A stretch of DNA of 60,000 bases from Symsagittifera roscoffensis (GCF_963678635.1 NC_087067.1:17989639-18049638); one strand, 5' to 3'. Shown: positions 23,086-34,131, counted from the stretch's first letter. The notes: generated by a model not told the origin, from the sequence alone. Translations and numbers: made by a program.

Positions 23086-24310
23086 CTCGACAGTGCTGCA
23101 CTGTAGTGACCCTTCACCGAACTGCGAATATCCGAGTTAAGCACCTTAATTCGGATATTAAACAAACCCGGAGGGGTATAGTATTACTAATATTATTACT
23201 TATATAGCCTATATTAATACTCCTATATCGTTTTTCAGTGAAAAACACAGAAAGCAGACCGGTTGTTAGTGTCAAAATAGCGATATTTTGATCCCCCACA
23301 AGTCGCGATTTTTGAGAAAAAAAGCGCTAAAGTAGTTTGTTACATCGTAGCTGCACTACCATAATAGATAGAACCGGTTAAGTTTAGTTCGAAAGTGGTT
23401 GGAACTATTTTGGTACCAAAAACCGAATTTTCGCGATTTTTGATACTACGTAACACTATAAAATCAGAAAATTTTTTGAAATTTTTGAGTTAGAACAGTA
23501 AAAATAGTTGTTTGGACAACGTCCACTAGTGAATCTACAAGTTTCAAAACCCGCTTCCCGAAAGCCTTCCGGGTTGCAGAGAAATCGAACGTGTTTGATT
23601 TGGTGGATTCATCAATCCGGAGGGGTACAGGTAGCATAGTTTTTCGCAAATTTTTTCAACTAAAGCGTTTTAGATCGGGTCTTTTGCATTGAACTAGAAG
23701 AGTATAGACCTTCTGAGCTCGGATCAATAATTTTTAGGTCGAAAGGAACAGAATTGCGGAAAAAGTTAGGCGGAACCTATAAGAGACAAACTTTTTGACT
23801 TCAAAACAAAAGACGTTTTGGTTAATAACTTTGGAACTACTGGGCATATCGAGTTGATCTTGGTATCAATAGATCAGAAATTAGCTGAGCTTACTGATAG
23901 GGTTAAAAAATTTTCGAAAAAGTAAGCGTGAAAATTTTTTGAGATTGTTTTTAGCAAATTCACCAATTTGGGAGGGTAGACCCTTCACGTTTTACAAATT
24001 TTTTTAGAAAAGCCCTTGCACCCCTACCAAAAGGTAAAAGCGGTTGAATAAAGTAACTTTAGGCCGTTCTAGACGAAAAGGGAAGGCTAATACCTTAATC
24101 GAGCCGAAGTTAGGCGAGCGATAAGACCCTTCACCGTTAGCGTGAATTGTCAAATAAGAGGCTTAACTTCAAACCGGAAGGGTCTAGGAAAGCAGTACAT
24201 ACCCTTCCTAGTTAATTGAAAAAGCAAAATCGCATCGGAGAACGTATCCGAAAGGGTATAGGTTGAAAGAAGGAAATCTCCGAAAAGCTACTATTACAGA
24301 CCAGAGGGCT

Positions 24311-24530
24311 CCCAATCCGGAGGGGTCAAAAAAATCAAAAAAATTCTTTTTCTCTTCAAATTAGGAGGGGTCCGAATCCGGAGGGGTCTAATATTTGCTA
24401 ATTCGGAGGGGTCCAAATCCGGAGGGGTCTTATATTTACAAACTCAGAGGGGTCCCAATCCGGAGGGGTCTAAATTTTGCTAGTCCGGAAGGGTCTTATT
24501 TTGCCAATCCGGAGGGGTATTATTTTATTA
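24311..24530 (+). repeat. Cluster of nine GGAGGGGTC-type motifs
   Basis: Motifs start at about 24318, 24364, 24380, 24405, 24421, 24447, 24462, 24487 and 24510. They are often paired as GGAGGGGTCC-A-AATCCGGAGGGGTC and separated by AT-rich spacers of similar type (TAATATTTGCTA, TTATATTTACAA). The orientation is uniform. Confidence 0.85.
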
Positions 24531-25088
24531 AAGGACTTAGGTAAACGGAAGAAAGACTAAAGTGAGAGGTATAAGGTTATTAGCAGACAGGCTAGGAATC
24601 AGTGACTGCACTGGTAACTTGCCTTTCAATAAAGACCAGACCAAAACAAAACAGGTCCGAACTCGGATATTCGCGACACTAAGTCTAAACTAAAAAGAGC
24701 GTAATTCATTGGCGTGGATTGAAACCCAAAACGTTTTTGTGAAAAGTGACTGCCCTGAGGATTGTAGTAGGTCTAGCTCGGGCAGTCCGAAGGCAGATAG
24801 GTAACACAGTACTCGGTGGGTGCAAGAGACGTTCACTTGAGAAAATAACTGCCTTCAAAGTTTTATCTTCGTGGTTATACAGGGATTCGTGGTCACTATT
24901 TAATAGAATCTTGTGAAATTTATTGTATTGTGTCATTATTATTGGTAGTCAAACTATAAGGTCACTAGCAATCGAATTGAGTGTATAGGCATTAACAAGT
25001 GACAAATTGAGAATGAGTCTAGACAAGTCAAGGATACCTAAACGGGGTAATAGCTCTAGGAAATTCATACCTAAAGCAAAGAAGAACA

Positions 25089-28000
25089 ATGACCGATCCT
25101 TTTGTGGATTGGATCAAACGAGCCCGGACCGACAAAGGGGAGACGGTTTCAGGCAGAATGGTTGAAACAAGGAGTCAGAAGACCTCAGAAGAGCGAAAAG
25201 AACTGTTAGAAGTGGAGGTCAATACGGACCATGCCATGAACGACAGCCAGGAAGTACATGGACTGGAAGGGAGAGGCAGAAGGCTGGCGAGTGAATCTAC
25301 TCCGGTGGAACAAGGCCATGAATTTGCCACTTCCACCGGGACATTGGATCGAGAGGAGATGTCGGAACTGTCCGACATCTCAACTGAAATAGCGGCAACT
25401 AGAAGATCTCCAACAGACAACACTATGATGGCAGGCGGAACTGAGAAACAAACAACGTCATCATCGTTCTCAGAAAGAATGAGGAACACCTTAGGAAACA
25501 TCTTTCCATTCACCATGGGAGGAGGCGCAGGAAATGAAGGTGAATCCCAGGAGGAGGTGGACGAAGAAGAGCAAGTGGACTTTGGGTCTCAAGTCAGCCT
25601 CAATAGTTCGACCCAGGAGAATGAGGCATACGTCGGAAGAGAGACTGGAACCATGGATAAATTTGGTGTAGTGAGAACGATAAGCAAAGAGGTAAACACA
25701 CCGGGCCAGTCAAGAGACTTCGCGATTATGACAAATTCAGAGCTGCAAACTGGGGAGAGTAGAAACAGAGGGCTAGGCAACGCATTGGCGAATCCTGAGG
25801 TGGATAATGAAAAGACGTCGAGGCAGAGAGTCAAGGCCCGGATCTCGACCAGCACGAAGCTACCTGGGACCGACAGGGTTACACCGCCACTAGTGACGCC
25901 ACTCGTGGATAACGGGGCAGCACTAGAAGAAGCCTTAAACAACATAGTGGACAGTTTAGGAGAACAAAATGAATAGATTTCCATAAGAATGAGTGAACTA
26001 GAAAGGGCAGTTCACATTGAAAGAGAAAGTCTGCGGGAAGAAATAAACCGCAATAGACAAGAAGTTGGAAGGAGCGAAAAACGCTTGAAATAAAGAACGT
26101 ACGAGCATATGGCGAAGAACTTGTCGCGAATGACAAGAGAAGCGGAACAGAGAGAGTTACGCTTAAGAGACGCTAAGTTGAGAATTCAGCAAGAGCAGTC
26201 TCTTGGGACTCTTGACACAAAGATAGACGCGATGATGGAGAGGCGAACTCAGGCTATCATGGACAGGTTGGACGGGCTACTAAGCAGCAACAGTGGACCA
26301 AAAGAAGGGGAACCGAACTCGGGAGGTCCCAGCAGGGAGCCGAAGGTGAACTTCAATGAACATCAAAAGAGGAAGACATATGGATCCACTAGAGGCAGGG
26401 GCAGTTCAACAGGCAATGCCACAAGGGATAATAGAACATGGGGCCCGAACAGTAGGGCAAGTTCAACGGGGAACAGACATACCTCTAATGAACGACCAAC
26501 GCAAGGCACACATGCGACTGGGAGAAGTGATTCCGGTAACAGAGGGCATGCAAGCCCGGGGAGGAGTCATGTGGGCCAAGCGGGAAACACTCACGGCGAT
26601 ACGGATTGCAGGGATGCACCGCATACAGAGCCTTTGACAAGGTGTGAGGACACTCAGGCGGGACACTCAAGGGATGCTACGGCAATGTCCACAGCCTTTG
26701 AACCCCTAAACAGGTCTTTGGAGACATTCCTTACAAGGTTATCCAGAACCAATGAACGCAGTGAGAAGTTCAGAAGAGTCTTTAAGAAACCAAGATGCTA
26801 TAAAGATGAATCTGATGGCTGTATTGATACCTGGATAGAGGTAACGAAGCTGCATTTCGAGGAAGAGGACTTGTCGGAGAGACAGGAATGCAGTGCGCTC
26901 ACCAGCAATTTGGAAGGGACAGCCCTGAACTGTGTCATGGCAAGAAGCAATGTCAGCGTGACACAGCTGAAAATCTTCGAAATCTTGTTAAACCGTTTCG
27001 GATCAGGGGTGCAGGGGCACCAACCGATGATGCGCTTCGAGAAACGGAGGCAACGAGAAGATGAAACGATAGACAAGTTTCTCGATGACTTGGAAATGCT
27101 GAGAAGACGCAGCCAACCGGATGAGTCAAATCGAAGGATGAACCTGGCCGTAGCCTCAAAATTCATCGATGGTGTGAAGAATGATGAACTTCGAACAATG
27201 CTAGCAACGCATTACACACCACTATCAACCAATGCGCCAACACCAGAGGAGTTGAGGCTCAAGTCAAAAGAGTATCTTTTGTTGAAACCTCCTTCGAGAT
27301 CTGGATACTACAAGAACAATTATGGCAATTTTAACAATGGGCCAGCAAACCAAGGGAACAATTGGTACAAACCAAGGGATGATATGGACAAGAGACGCTC
27401 TTGTGCCAAATGCAGTTCAACGGACCATCATGTGTCAGCATGCCTAACTTACAAACAAGGCATGAAAGCAATAAGCTTTAGCCTGGAGGACGAAGATGCG
27501 TCAGAATTGGACCATGAGGATTTCATGAGAGGGGTAATTGCAAAATTCGGCCCGAAGTGTTTCTTTTGCAACTTGGAAGGTCATTTTAAATCAGATTGTC
27601 CGCAATTCTGGGATGCAGTGGCAGACATCAAGCATCCAAGGCATGAAGAAGCTTTGTCAGGAGTGAAAGCCAGCAAGGCTCGCCTGTTGAGTGAAGCGGA
27701 GGCACGCAGAAAAGATAAACCTCAAGAGCTGGCGGCAAAGAAAATGCAAGCGGTAACAGAAGAGACACGTGAACCGGAACCAGCAACTGCGGCCGATGAC
27801 TTCAAGATTGATTATAGGGCAGCCGCTAGGGATGCTCTAAATAGAGTACAGCAGGAACTGGTGACGAAAGAGATCGAACAAAAAGTGAAACTTGAACTGG
27901 AGAATGAGAAACTTCAGGAGCAACTGAATACCTTCGAAGCAACGGAGTTCGAGGAAACTAAAGCACCAAGCAGTTTGAGCATGAAACTTAATGTGATCTC

Positions 28001-28261
28001 CGGTCAGAGGTTCGGTATGGTGCCGCAAGGAAGCAAGATACAGTCGATAATCTTAGTGGCTGGACATCAGGTAATCAGAAATTTAAGTGAACCATCCGAG
28101 TTCACTTTGATGCATATGGACACATATGCAGATTATCTGAGGCAGGTGGAGCCACGCACCGAGTCGAGAGCTGTGCGAGGACTACTAACAACGGGTGGCC
28201 CTCGCATGAAGAAACTTCATGGACGCTACCTAGAGGTCTATGGGCCGTATCAAGTGATGCT
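25089..28261 (+). pseudogene. Gag of the giant element (coiled coil, capsid-like, two zinc knuckles)
   Basis: One reading frame runs from the ATG at 25089 to the BEL insertion at 28262, interrupted only by TAG (25974-25976) and TAA (26091-26093). The N-terminal 300 residues are Glu/Ser/Thr-rich and look disordered. A charged coiled-coil-like stretch spans the stops. A capsid-like helical region lies at about 26750-27290. Two CX2CX4HX4C zinc knuckles follow, CAKCSSTDHHVSAC (27402-27443) and CFFCNLEGHFKSDC (27558-27599). A second coiled coil precedes the junction with protease. Gag would assemble the particle and bind RNA. The frame is cut at residue GPYQVML by the nested BEL element and resumes at 34352. 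The stops could be decay, or one could be a read-through site. Confidence 0.8.
28257..28261. repeat. Target-site duplication of the BEL element, left copy
   Basis: ATGCT directly precedes the left LTR and is repeated at 34352-34356 directly after the right LTR. Five bases is a normal size for BEL/Pao insertions. Confidence 0.9.
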
Positions 28262-28482
28262 TGTTCTGTGTTGAACTTATGATTTATATTCAAAACCGAG
28301 AGTTTAGAATACGTCTTGAATTGGATAATGTAGAAAGAATTATGATTGATTTTAGCAGGAAAGAATCACGTGAAAAGTGGCGGGAATTAAGATGCAAGAA
28401 AACAAGAAACATATTACATGTACATAAAAGCAATTTATAATAAAACTCTTTGGCATACATTGAAGTTAGCCACGTCTGAACA
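28262..28482 (-). repeat. BEL LTR, element 3' end
   Basis: The plus strand starts TGTTCTGTGTTG and ends GTCTGAACA, giving TGTTC/GAACA inverted ends. It matches 34132-34351 except for one A in GTGAAAAGTGG and a few substitutions, which indicates a recent insertion. Confidence 0.92.
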
Positions 28483-28582
28483 TCCAGCCCACCTTGAGAG
28501 ATCCTCTCAAAAGATAATAGTCACATAACTAATAATGAGAGCTCTAAGGAGACCGTTTTTTGACAAATGGTTTTTCTTTCAG

Positions 28583-29316
28583 ATATGTTTGCGACATATG
28601 ATGTACCCACTGATGAGACGATGAGAATTGCCGATTTTGTGAAAGAGTGTAAAGCAGCTGATGAGTTAATGGAGATGGCCGTGAAAGGAAGATACGAATT
28701 TCTGCCTGTCAAATCTGTCTTTGGGTTTTTAAAGAATCCCAAACAGCCCGGGGTTATAAAGAATGAAGTAATCAGATTCCAAAATGATGCTGTTAACACA
28801 GCTTCCAAGAGTGAAAGATTTGACGACTTGCAAAGAGAGTTTAACGTAGGCGAACCAGGCTTGGATTGTGGATTTGGAAATGATGTTTATCAGCCCGTTG
28901 TGCCAAAGAGCAGTCAAAAATATCAGTATGGGAAAATCATTGTAGGGAAGATGAAGAAGTGTACGATCCGTTTTTATTGATTTCTAGAGGCATATCATTT
29001 ACACCCTGGCATATCGATGGAGATCCGCCCTTGACTGCATGGTCGCAACTTCAGCGTGGGGAGAAACTTTGGTTTTTCACAACGAATAGAAGAGTAACCA
29101 ATTTTCTGCTACGAAAACCAGAAAGTCGATGGTCGCCGTCCAGTTGGCTAACCGAGTCCTTGAGAATGGATCGTAAAGACCTGTGGGTTCATGTGCAAAA
29201 ACCAGGTAATGATATTACTGAATAAATGTTAAGACACTACTTGAAATATTTTCATTTGCAGGGGAAGCTATATATCTACCGTATTGTACTGGCCACATGG
29301 TTTTGACGTATGAGTA
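28583..29316 (+). pseudogene. Captured JmjC-domain gene fragment, antisense within BEL
   Basis: The fragment opens after a splice-acceptor-like TTTTTCTTTCAG (ending 28582). The frame runs to about 28930, then a frame change or very short intron leads to ISFTPWHIDGDPPLTAW. Here His (29010-29012) and Asp (29016-29018) form the HxD iron-binding pair of JmjC dioxygenases, followed by LQRGEKLWFF. A clear GT-AG intron (29206-29261, acceptor TTTGCAG) joins to GEAIYLPYCTGHMVLTYE, where His 29294-29296 fits the distal metal ligand, and the frame ends at TAG 29314-29316. JmjC enzymes hydroxylate or demethylate proteins such as histones. The 5' exons are missing. The gene runs opposite to the BEL transcript, which explains why introns survived. 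Confidence 0.7.
29206..29261 (+). other. 56-bp intron in the JmjC fragment
   Basis: The donor GTAATGAT and the acceptor CATTTGCAG join KPG to EAIYLP in frame. The size and the TTTGCAG acceptor indicate a genome with short introns. Confidence 0.75.
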
Positions 29317-29437
29317 GTGTGCTGCTAACATGGTCCATAAAAACCAGTGATTCTACTGAGGTAATGCAGAAAAGACAAGTGCAGTACACAGCTCCAACAG
29401 GTGTAGCTCATCCGGTATTGAATCCAAGAAGCCGAAG

Positions 29438-32400
29438 TCAGAAGATGCAGCTCGTGATTCCGGCCTCCCAAAGTCCGCCAAAGTGTGGCGCGCGTGGTGG
29501 TATTGTTACCCAGTCAACGCCCTGTTGTATGATGAAGCTTGCGGCAGAGTTCTTCTTGTCGTTGCCCAGAATTTCACGTAATGCTATCATCTCATTTCGT
29601 GCACCAATGAAGTTGGTAGCATTGTCACTATATATACATGCAGGCTTTCCCCGTCGAGCAATGAACCGTTTCAAGGCTGATACACAAGATGGTGTTGATA
29701 GGGAAGAGACAAGTTCAATGTGGACCGCTTTGGTGGTGAAACACACAAGTAACGCAATGTACGCTTTTCCCACGGACTTGGAAGAGGTTTTGAGAAAAAT
29801 CGGTCCACCAAAATCAATGCCAACATGCGTGAAAGGTCGTGATTGGGTTATACGTTCCTGGGGAAGGTCTCCCATAATTGGGTTTGCACTTGCTAGCCGT
29901 CTTGCGAAGCGTCGGCAAGTAATACATGATTGTGTCACTTTAGTTATTACCTTTTTGCCACCGGTTATCCAGTATCTTTGACGTAAATGTGACAGCGTTG
30001 CTTGTGGGCCTCCATGCATGGTTTCGGTATGTGCTTGACGGATTAACAGAGTTGCTAGATGTGATTTGCCGTCTATTAGTATTGGAAACTTCAAATCGTT
30101 GCTGTGATCACTTTGCGCTAACCTTCCCCCCACTCGTAAAAGACCGCTATCTTTTTCAACAAAGGGCGTCAGCGACAGGAGTGCTCCTCTGTACGATGTC
30201 TCCTCAGATAGTTGCGAGATCTCATCATTGAAAAAGTCCTTTTGATGGCTTGCTAGAAGTGCGTGTAGTGCCGTGACGAGTTCATCTGCCATAAGATTGC
30301 CTTTAGGAGTTGTAATTTTCCTTAACAACTTTGAAGCTCGGAGTAGCCATGCAGTCACTCGTACAAGTCTAGACATAACAGAGAACCTGGTCTCGAATGG
30401 TTGACATAGAGGTACCTTATACGCATGAAGAATCGTTCGCTTGCGTCTCTCTGAATCCTCGTTACTGATGATTGACGGTTGTTGGGGCCATGTGATAGGA
30501 TTTTCGGCGAGCCAGGAAGGGCCATTCCACCAAAGTTTATGAGAAAGGAGAAGACTAGGGGCCAATCCTCTGGAGGCGCAATCCGCTGGATTTTCGGCTG
30601 AGGGAACATGCTTCCAAGAGGCAGGTGGAATAATTTCTTGTATTGCTGTGTATCGATTGCCAACAAAACATGACCATTTTGCTGGGTGGTCGTTGATCCA
30701 CGACAGAACTACAGTCGAATCAGTCCATCCGATGGGTTTGAGCATTGGCTTCTTCTGAGAAGAGAATGCATCCAGGCATGCTTTCAATAATTTGCAGCCT
30801 AAGGCAGCAGCGCTAAGTTCCAATCTTGGTATACTTATTTGCTTAATGGGAGAGAGCTTTGTCTTAGCGGAGAGGAGGTTTACAACAACATTTCCAGTGG
30901 CATCCGTACAACGGGAGTAAACTGCTGCAGCAAATGCGCGCTCTGAGGCATCACAAAAAACATGAAGTTGCATTTCAACAATAGGCGATTGATGTGTTAA
31001 AGGTCGGTTGATTGTTAAATTTTGAAGCAAAGAAAGTTCTCCTCTAGAATTTCTCCATGACATCTCAATAGATTCCGGAAGTCGTTCATCCCAATCAGAT
31101 CCAGCCAGCCAGCATTCTTTCAAGAGAATCTTGAACTGTAAGATTGTAGGAGAAAGCCACCCCATGGGATCGTAGAATGTGGAAACATCAGACAGCAGTT
31201 TCCTCTTTGTCAACTTTGATATTTCAGGCATTCTTGTTATAGTGAACGAAAATTGATCAGTGATTGGGTGCCAATTCACACCAAGGGTCTTGATTGAGTA
31301 CTGTTTGTCACAGATTGTGTAGGCTTCGGGTGCCTCTTGCAACGAAGTCGGTAATCTTGTGATTACTTGTGGGCAATTGCTTGACCACTTTCGAAGATCG
31401 AAACCACCTTTCTTGAGTGTTGATATAAGATTATCTTGTAATACGACTGCCTCTTCCACAGTGTCTGCACCTGTAAGAGCATCGTCGACATAAAAATCGT
31501 TTCTTATGACTTGAGCGGTGATTTCGTCGTCAACATCTAAAGCTGTTTCCGTGAGGGATCTAGTTGAATGGTATGCAGATGAACGTATCCCATAGGTCAC
31601 GCGAGTCATCCTGTAGGTCTTAATGGGTTTCTTTGGATCGTTTCGCCAGAGTATCCGATGAAAGTCCTTGTCTGGTCGTGCTAAACAGATTTTTCTATAC
31701 ATTTTGGCCACATCAGCAGATAAGGCAATTTGATGAACTCGGAAGCGACTGAGTATATTGAACAAACTATCTTGGATCACGGGACCAGTCATGAGTGTGT
31801 CATTAAGAGATGGACCTCCACCACTCGTTTTGGCTGAAGCATCAAAGACAACACGAAGCTTAGTTGTCGTACTAGAGTCCTTAGTCACACAGTGATGCGG
31901 AAGGTAAAACACGTCTGCGCAATGTTTATTGATTTCTGCTGCGGGAACGAGTTCTAGATGTCCTAGATCAATGAATTCGTTTACAAATGCTTCGTACTTA
32001 TCCTTCAGTTGCTTGTCTTTTAAGAGACGTTGTTCAAGTAATAAAAAGCGTCGTTCAGCTTGTTGGTAGCTTTCAGCGAGAGAAGGGGCGCCGTCCTTTA
32101 CTGGAAGTTTGACAACGTACCTCCCTTCATCATCCCGCATTGTTGTTTTAGTGAAGTAATCTTCACATTCCCTTTCTTCTTGAGTTAGACGAGAACTCTT
32201 AGGGACTTCTTCCAATTCCCAAAACTTCTTGAGAACTTGATCCGTATCTTCTTGCATAAGTAAGTGATTCACGATTTCTTCCGTATTGTGGGTCGTCATA
32301 GAGACATGCTTCGATTGCGATGAATTTGAAGAGGTTGCACCAGATACAATCCAGCCCAAGTCTGTTTCTTGAAGACAAATTGTATCGCTCAACTTGATCA

Positions 32401-33358
32401 ATCCAGGTTTGAGAAGTGCTGAGTAGACGTCCACTCCAAGAAGAACATCAATTCTGCCAGGCTTGTGAAAACTGCTGTCAGCCATATCAAGATTGTTGAT
32501 ATGCTTCCACCCGCCGAAGTTCACGTTAGCCAGTGGGAGGTTGCAGGTCACACGAGGCAGGACAATGAATACTCCTGTCAAAGATTTGGAGAATCTGGGA
32601 AGCATTTCAGCAGTAACAACTGAATTTGATTGTGCGGAGACTGTCTCCCCCACGGATTGAAGATTAGTAGTTACTTTCTGACAACGCAATCCTAGCTGCT
32701 GGGCACAATGGCGTGTCATGACCGAAGCAGTTGAACCTTGATCTAGTAATGCGCGAAAATATTGTACATTACCATGACGATCCTTGAATGCAACCTGCGC
32801 AGTGGGTAGGATGGTATCCGTCTCCTCGGGTCTCCTGGTGCCAATATGATTGATCGCTTGGGCGGACCTGTGTAGCAGCGTGTTGTGCTTGCCTTGACAT
32901 GTCTTGCATGTGCTTGTTGAGTTGCATTGATTCGCAAAATGACTAGAACGTAGACAGTTATCACATAGTTTGTTCGTCTTGACAACTTGAAAACGCTCAT
33001 CTATCGTCTTTTCTCGGAATGAATTACAGGAGAATAGTTTATGATTCTTGGATTTACAGCAAAGACAATTGTCTTTAGTTAAATGGTAGACATTGGAATG
33101 GTTGTTTTTGTTCCGATTGGACTGTGATTGCTTTGCTTGGCTGCTAGGCTGTATAGAAGCATGAGGTGAAGCTTCTAAGGATCGTGCTCGTTGATCAATG
33201 AACTGGAGTACATCATCCAAATCATGTAGTTGTGGACCAGGATTCTGAAGCTCCCATTGTCTTCTTGTTTCCGGGTCCAATTTCTCTAGAATGAGATACG
33301 TAGATGTACGCACTAGTATCCACTTTATGAGATTGAAGGGCTGACAGGTGCTCCACAA
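29438..33358 (-). CDS. BEL/Pao Pol: protease, RT, RNase H, truncated integrase
   Basis: A 1306-codon frame is open from 33358 to 29438. In order it holds Cys-rich knuckle-like motifs of the Gag end (LCCKSKNHKLFSC and CDNCLRSSHFANQC), a protease motif LLDQGSTASVM, RT with RVVFDAS, SADVAKMYRKICL and FYVDDALTG (YVDD at 31481-31492), RNase H with LHVFCDASERAFAAAVY, and integrase with an HHCC region, GIDFGGP and IYSDNATNF. It ends only five or so residues after HFGGLWEAG, whose Glu (29465-29467) is the third catalytic residue. The normal integrase C-terminus is missing and replaced by unrelated sequence. This Pol would copy RNA to DNA and insert it; without the integrase tail activity is doubtful. 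Confidence 0.88.
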   Translation of the reverse strand: MWSTCQPFNLIKWILVRTSTYLILEKLDPETRRQWELQNPGPQLHDLDDVLQFIDQRARSLEASPHASIQPSSQAKQSQSNRNKNNHSNVYHLTKDNCLCCKSKNHKLFSCNSFREKTIDERFQVVKTNKLCDNCLRSSHFANQCNSTSTCKTCQGKHNTLLHRSAQAINHIGTRRPEETDTILPTAQVAFKDRHGNVQYFRALLDQGSTASVMTRHCAQQLGLRCQKVTTNLQSVGETVSAQSNSVVTAEMLPRFSKSLTGVFIVLPRVTCNLPLANVNFGGWKHINNLDMADSSFHKPGRIDVLLGVDVYSALLKPGLIKLSDTICLQETDLGWIVSGATSSNSSQSKHVSMTTHNTEEIVNHLLMQEDTDQVLKKFWELEEVPKSSRLTQEERECEDYFTKTTMRDDEGRYVVKLPVKDGAPSLAESYQQAERRFLLLEQRLLKDKQLKDKYEAFVNEFIDLGHLELVPAAEINKHCADVFYLPHHCVTKDSSTTTKLRVVFDASAKTSGGGPSLNDTLMTGPVIQDSLFNILSRFRVHQIALSADVAKMYRKICLARPDKDFHRILWRNDPKKPIKTYRMTRVTYGIRSSAYHSTRSLTETALDVDDEITAQVIRNDFYVDDALTGADTVEEAVVLQDNLISTLKKGGFDLRKWSSNCPQVITRLPTSLQEAPEAYTICDKQYSIKTLGVNWHPITDQFSFTITRMPEISKLTKRKLLSDVSTFYDPMGWLSPTILQFKILLKECWLAGSDWDERLPESIEMSWRNSRGELSLLQNLTINRPLTHQSPIVEMQLHVFCDASERAFAAAVYSRCTDATGNVVVNLLSAKTKLSPIKQISIPRLELSAAALGCKLLKACLDAFSSQKKPMLKPIGWTDSTVVLSWINDHPAKWSCFVGNRYTAIQEIIPPASWKHVPSAENPADCASRGLAPSLLLSHKLWWNGPSWLAENPITWPQQPSIISNEDSERRKRTILHAYKVPLCQPFETRFSVMSRLVRVTAWLLRASKLLRKITTPKGNLMADELVTALHALLASHQKDFFNDEISQLSEETSYRGALLSLTPFVEKDSGLLRVGGRLAQSDHSNDLKFPILIDGKSHLATLLIRQAHTETMHGGPQATLSHLRQRYWITGGKKVITKVTQSCITCRRFARRLASANPIMGDLPQERITQSRPFTHVGIDFGGPIFLKTSSKSVGKAYIALLVCFTTKAVHIELVSSLSTPSCVSALKRFIARRGKPACIYSDNATNFIGARNEMIALREILGNDKKNSAASFIIQQGVDWVTIPPRAPHFGGLWEAGITSCIF

Positions 33359-34089
33359 TCTTCGACTGTAGTTTCCTCAGGGCACTGACATTTTCGCTTT
33401 TCAATGCCGAAAATGCAAGAAACTCCTGAATATGAGCATTGATTACTGAGCGTCTGTTGTCGTATCGTTTTATGAGCTGTTGTTTAGCAATGGCGTAGTT
33501 TGCGTCGGTGATTGACAAAGAAGCTATGATTCTGGCAGGTTCATCTTTGAGGGCTGCTTTGAGGTAGTTTAGTTTCTGCGCATCACCGAGAATTATTCTT
33601 GTCAATAGACGCTGTGAAGAGATCGTAGAACGAAGAGCATTCCACATATTTACCAGAAAATGTAGGCAATTCGAGTTTAGGTAGTTGTACCTGCTTAGAT
33701 TGAACGCTCTGCGATGGCTGAGGTTGCGAAAGTGGAGCTGGTGCTATATGCCTTTCGACTTCACCGATGAAACTTGATATTTGATAGATTGCTGTTTGCC
33801 AGTTTGCTGTTTTCTCTTCAGTTTCTTCTATTTCATTTACTTGTGAAGAATCTGGAGTGATAGCTTCAATCGTCTTGTTGATGGAATTGAGTGTGATGAG
33901 CTTCCTGTCCAAGTGCATCAGAACAACTTTGAGTGCCTCAAAATCTTGCTTCGATACTTGGTCAGTAGGATTTGCCATGATTGCATTGGCGTCGTTGATG
34001 TACTTAGTGACAACACCACGATGTGCTCCACGAGTACTTCTTTCCCTTGCTAGGGTAGCTTGATTGTCTTCCGTGCTGGGAGTTGACAT
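33222..34089 (-). pseudogene. BEL/Pao Gag, N-terminal part, frameshifted
   Basis: The ATG at 34089 starts MSTPSTEDNQATLARE and the frame runs to 33583. The homologous sequence continues in a second frame (33647-33222, DAQKLNYLKAALKDEPA) and then in the pol frame. BEL elements normally encode one Gag-Pol frame, so two frame changes (near 33600 and 33330) have broken it. DAQKLNYLK...EPA is a familiar Gag block of this group. Confidence 0.75.
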
Positions 34090-34111
34090 CTTGAAGGATT
34101 ATGTGAATGAT

Positions 34112-34129
34112 ATCACGTCGGGGTCACCA
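34112..34129 (-). promoter_or_regulatory. BEL primer-binding site, tRNA-Trp type
   Basis: On the minus strand TGGTGACCCCGACGTGAT begins two bases after the 5' LTR. Its complement ATCACGTCGGGGTCACCA matches the 3' end of eukaryotic tRNA-Trp including CCA, as I remember that tRNA. This would be the start point for reverse transcription. Confidence 0.8.
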
Positions 34130-34131
34130 AA

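Larger units (their letters stand above)
22332..25088 (+). promoter_or_regulatory. 2.75-kb repeat-rich leader (5' UTR) of the giant element
   Basis: No open frame of note lies between the 5' LTR and gag. Instead the leader carries many copies of a CGGAGGGGT or GGAAGGGTC motif, both scattered (about 22900, 23170, 23620, 24175, 24250) and clustered at 24311-24530. Complementary GACCCTTC segments occur at about 23108, 23979 and 24125, so long-range pairing is possible. A G18 run lies at 23068-23085. A weak primer-binding-site candidate starting TGGCGCTCCTGGG lies at 22344, 12 bases after the LTR. The leader is unusually long and may hold packaging, dimerisation or translation signals. Confidence 0.65.

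Noticed and set aside
25175-25984. Long minus-strand open frames opposite gag
   Set aside because: They mirror the codon bias of gag and contain Ser/Leu-rich sequence without motifs, as expected for shadow frames.
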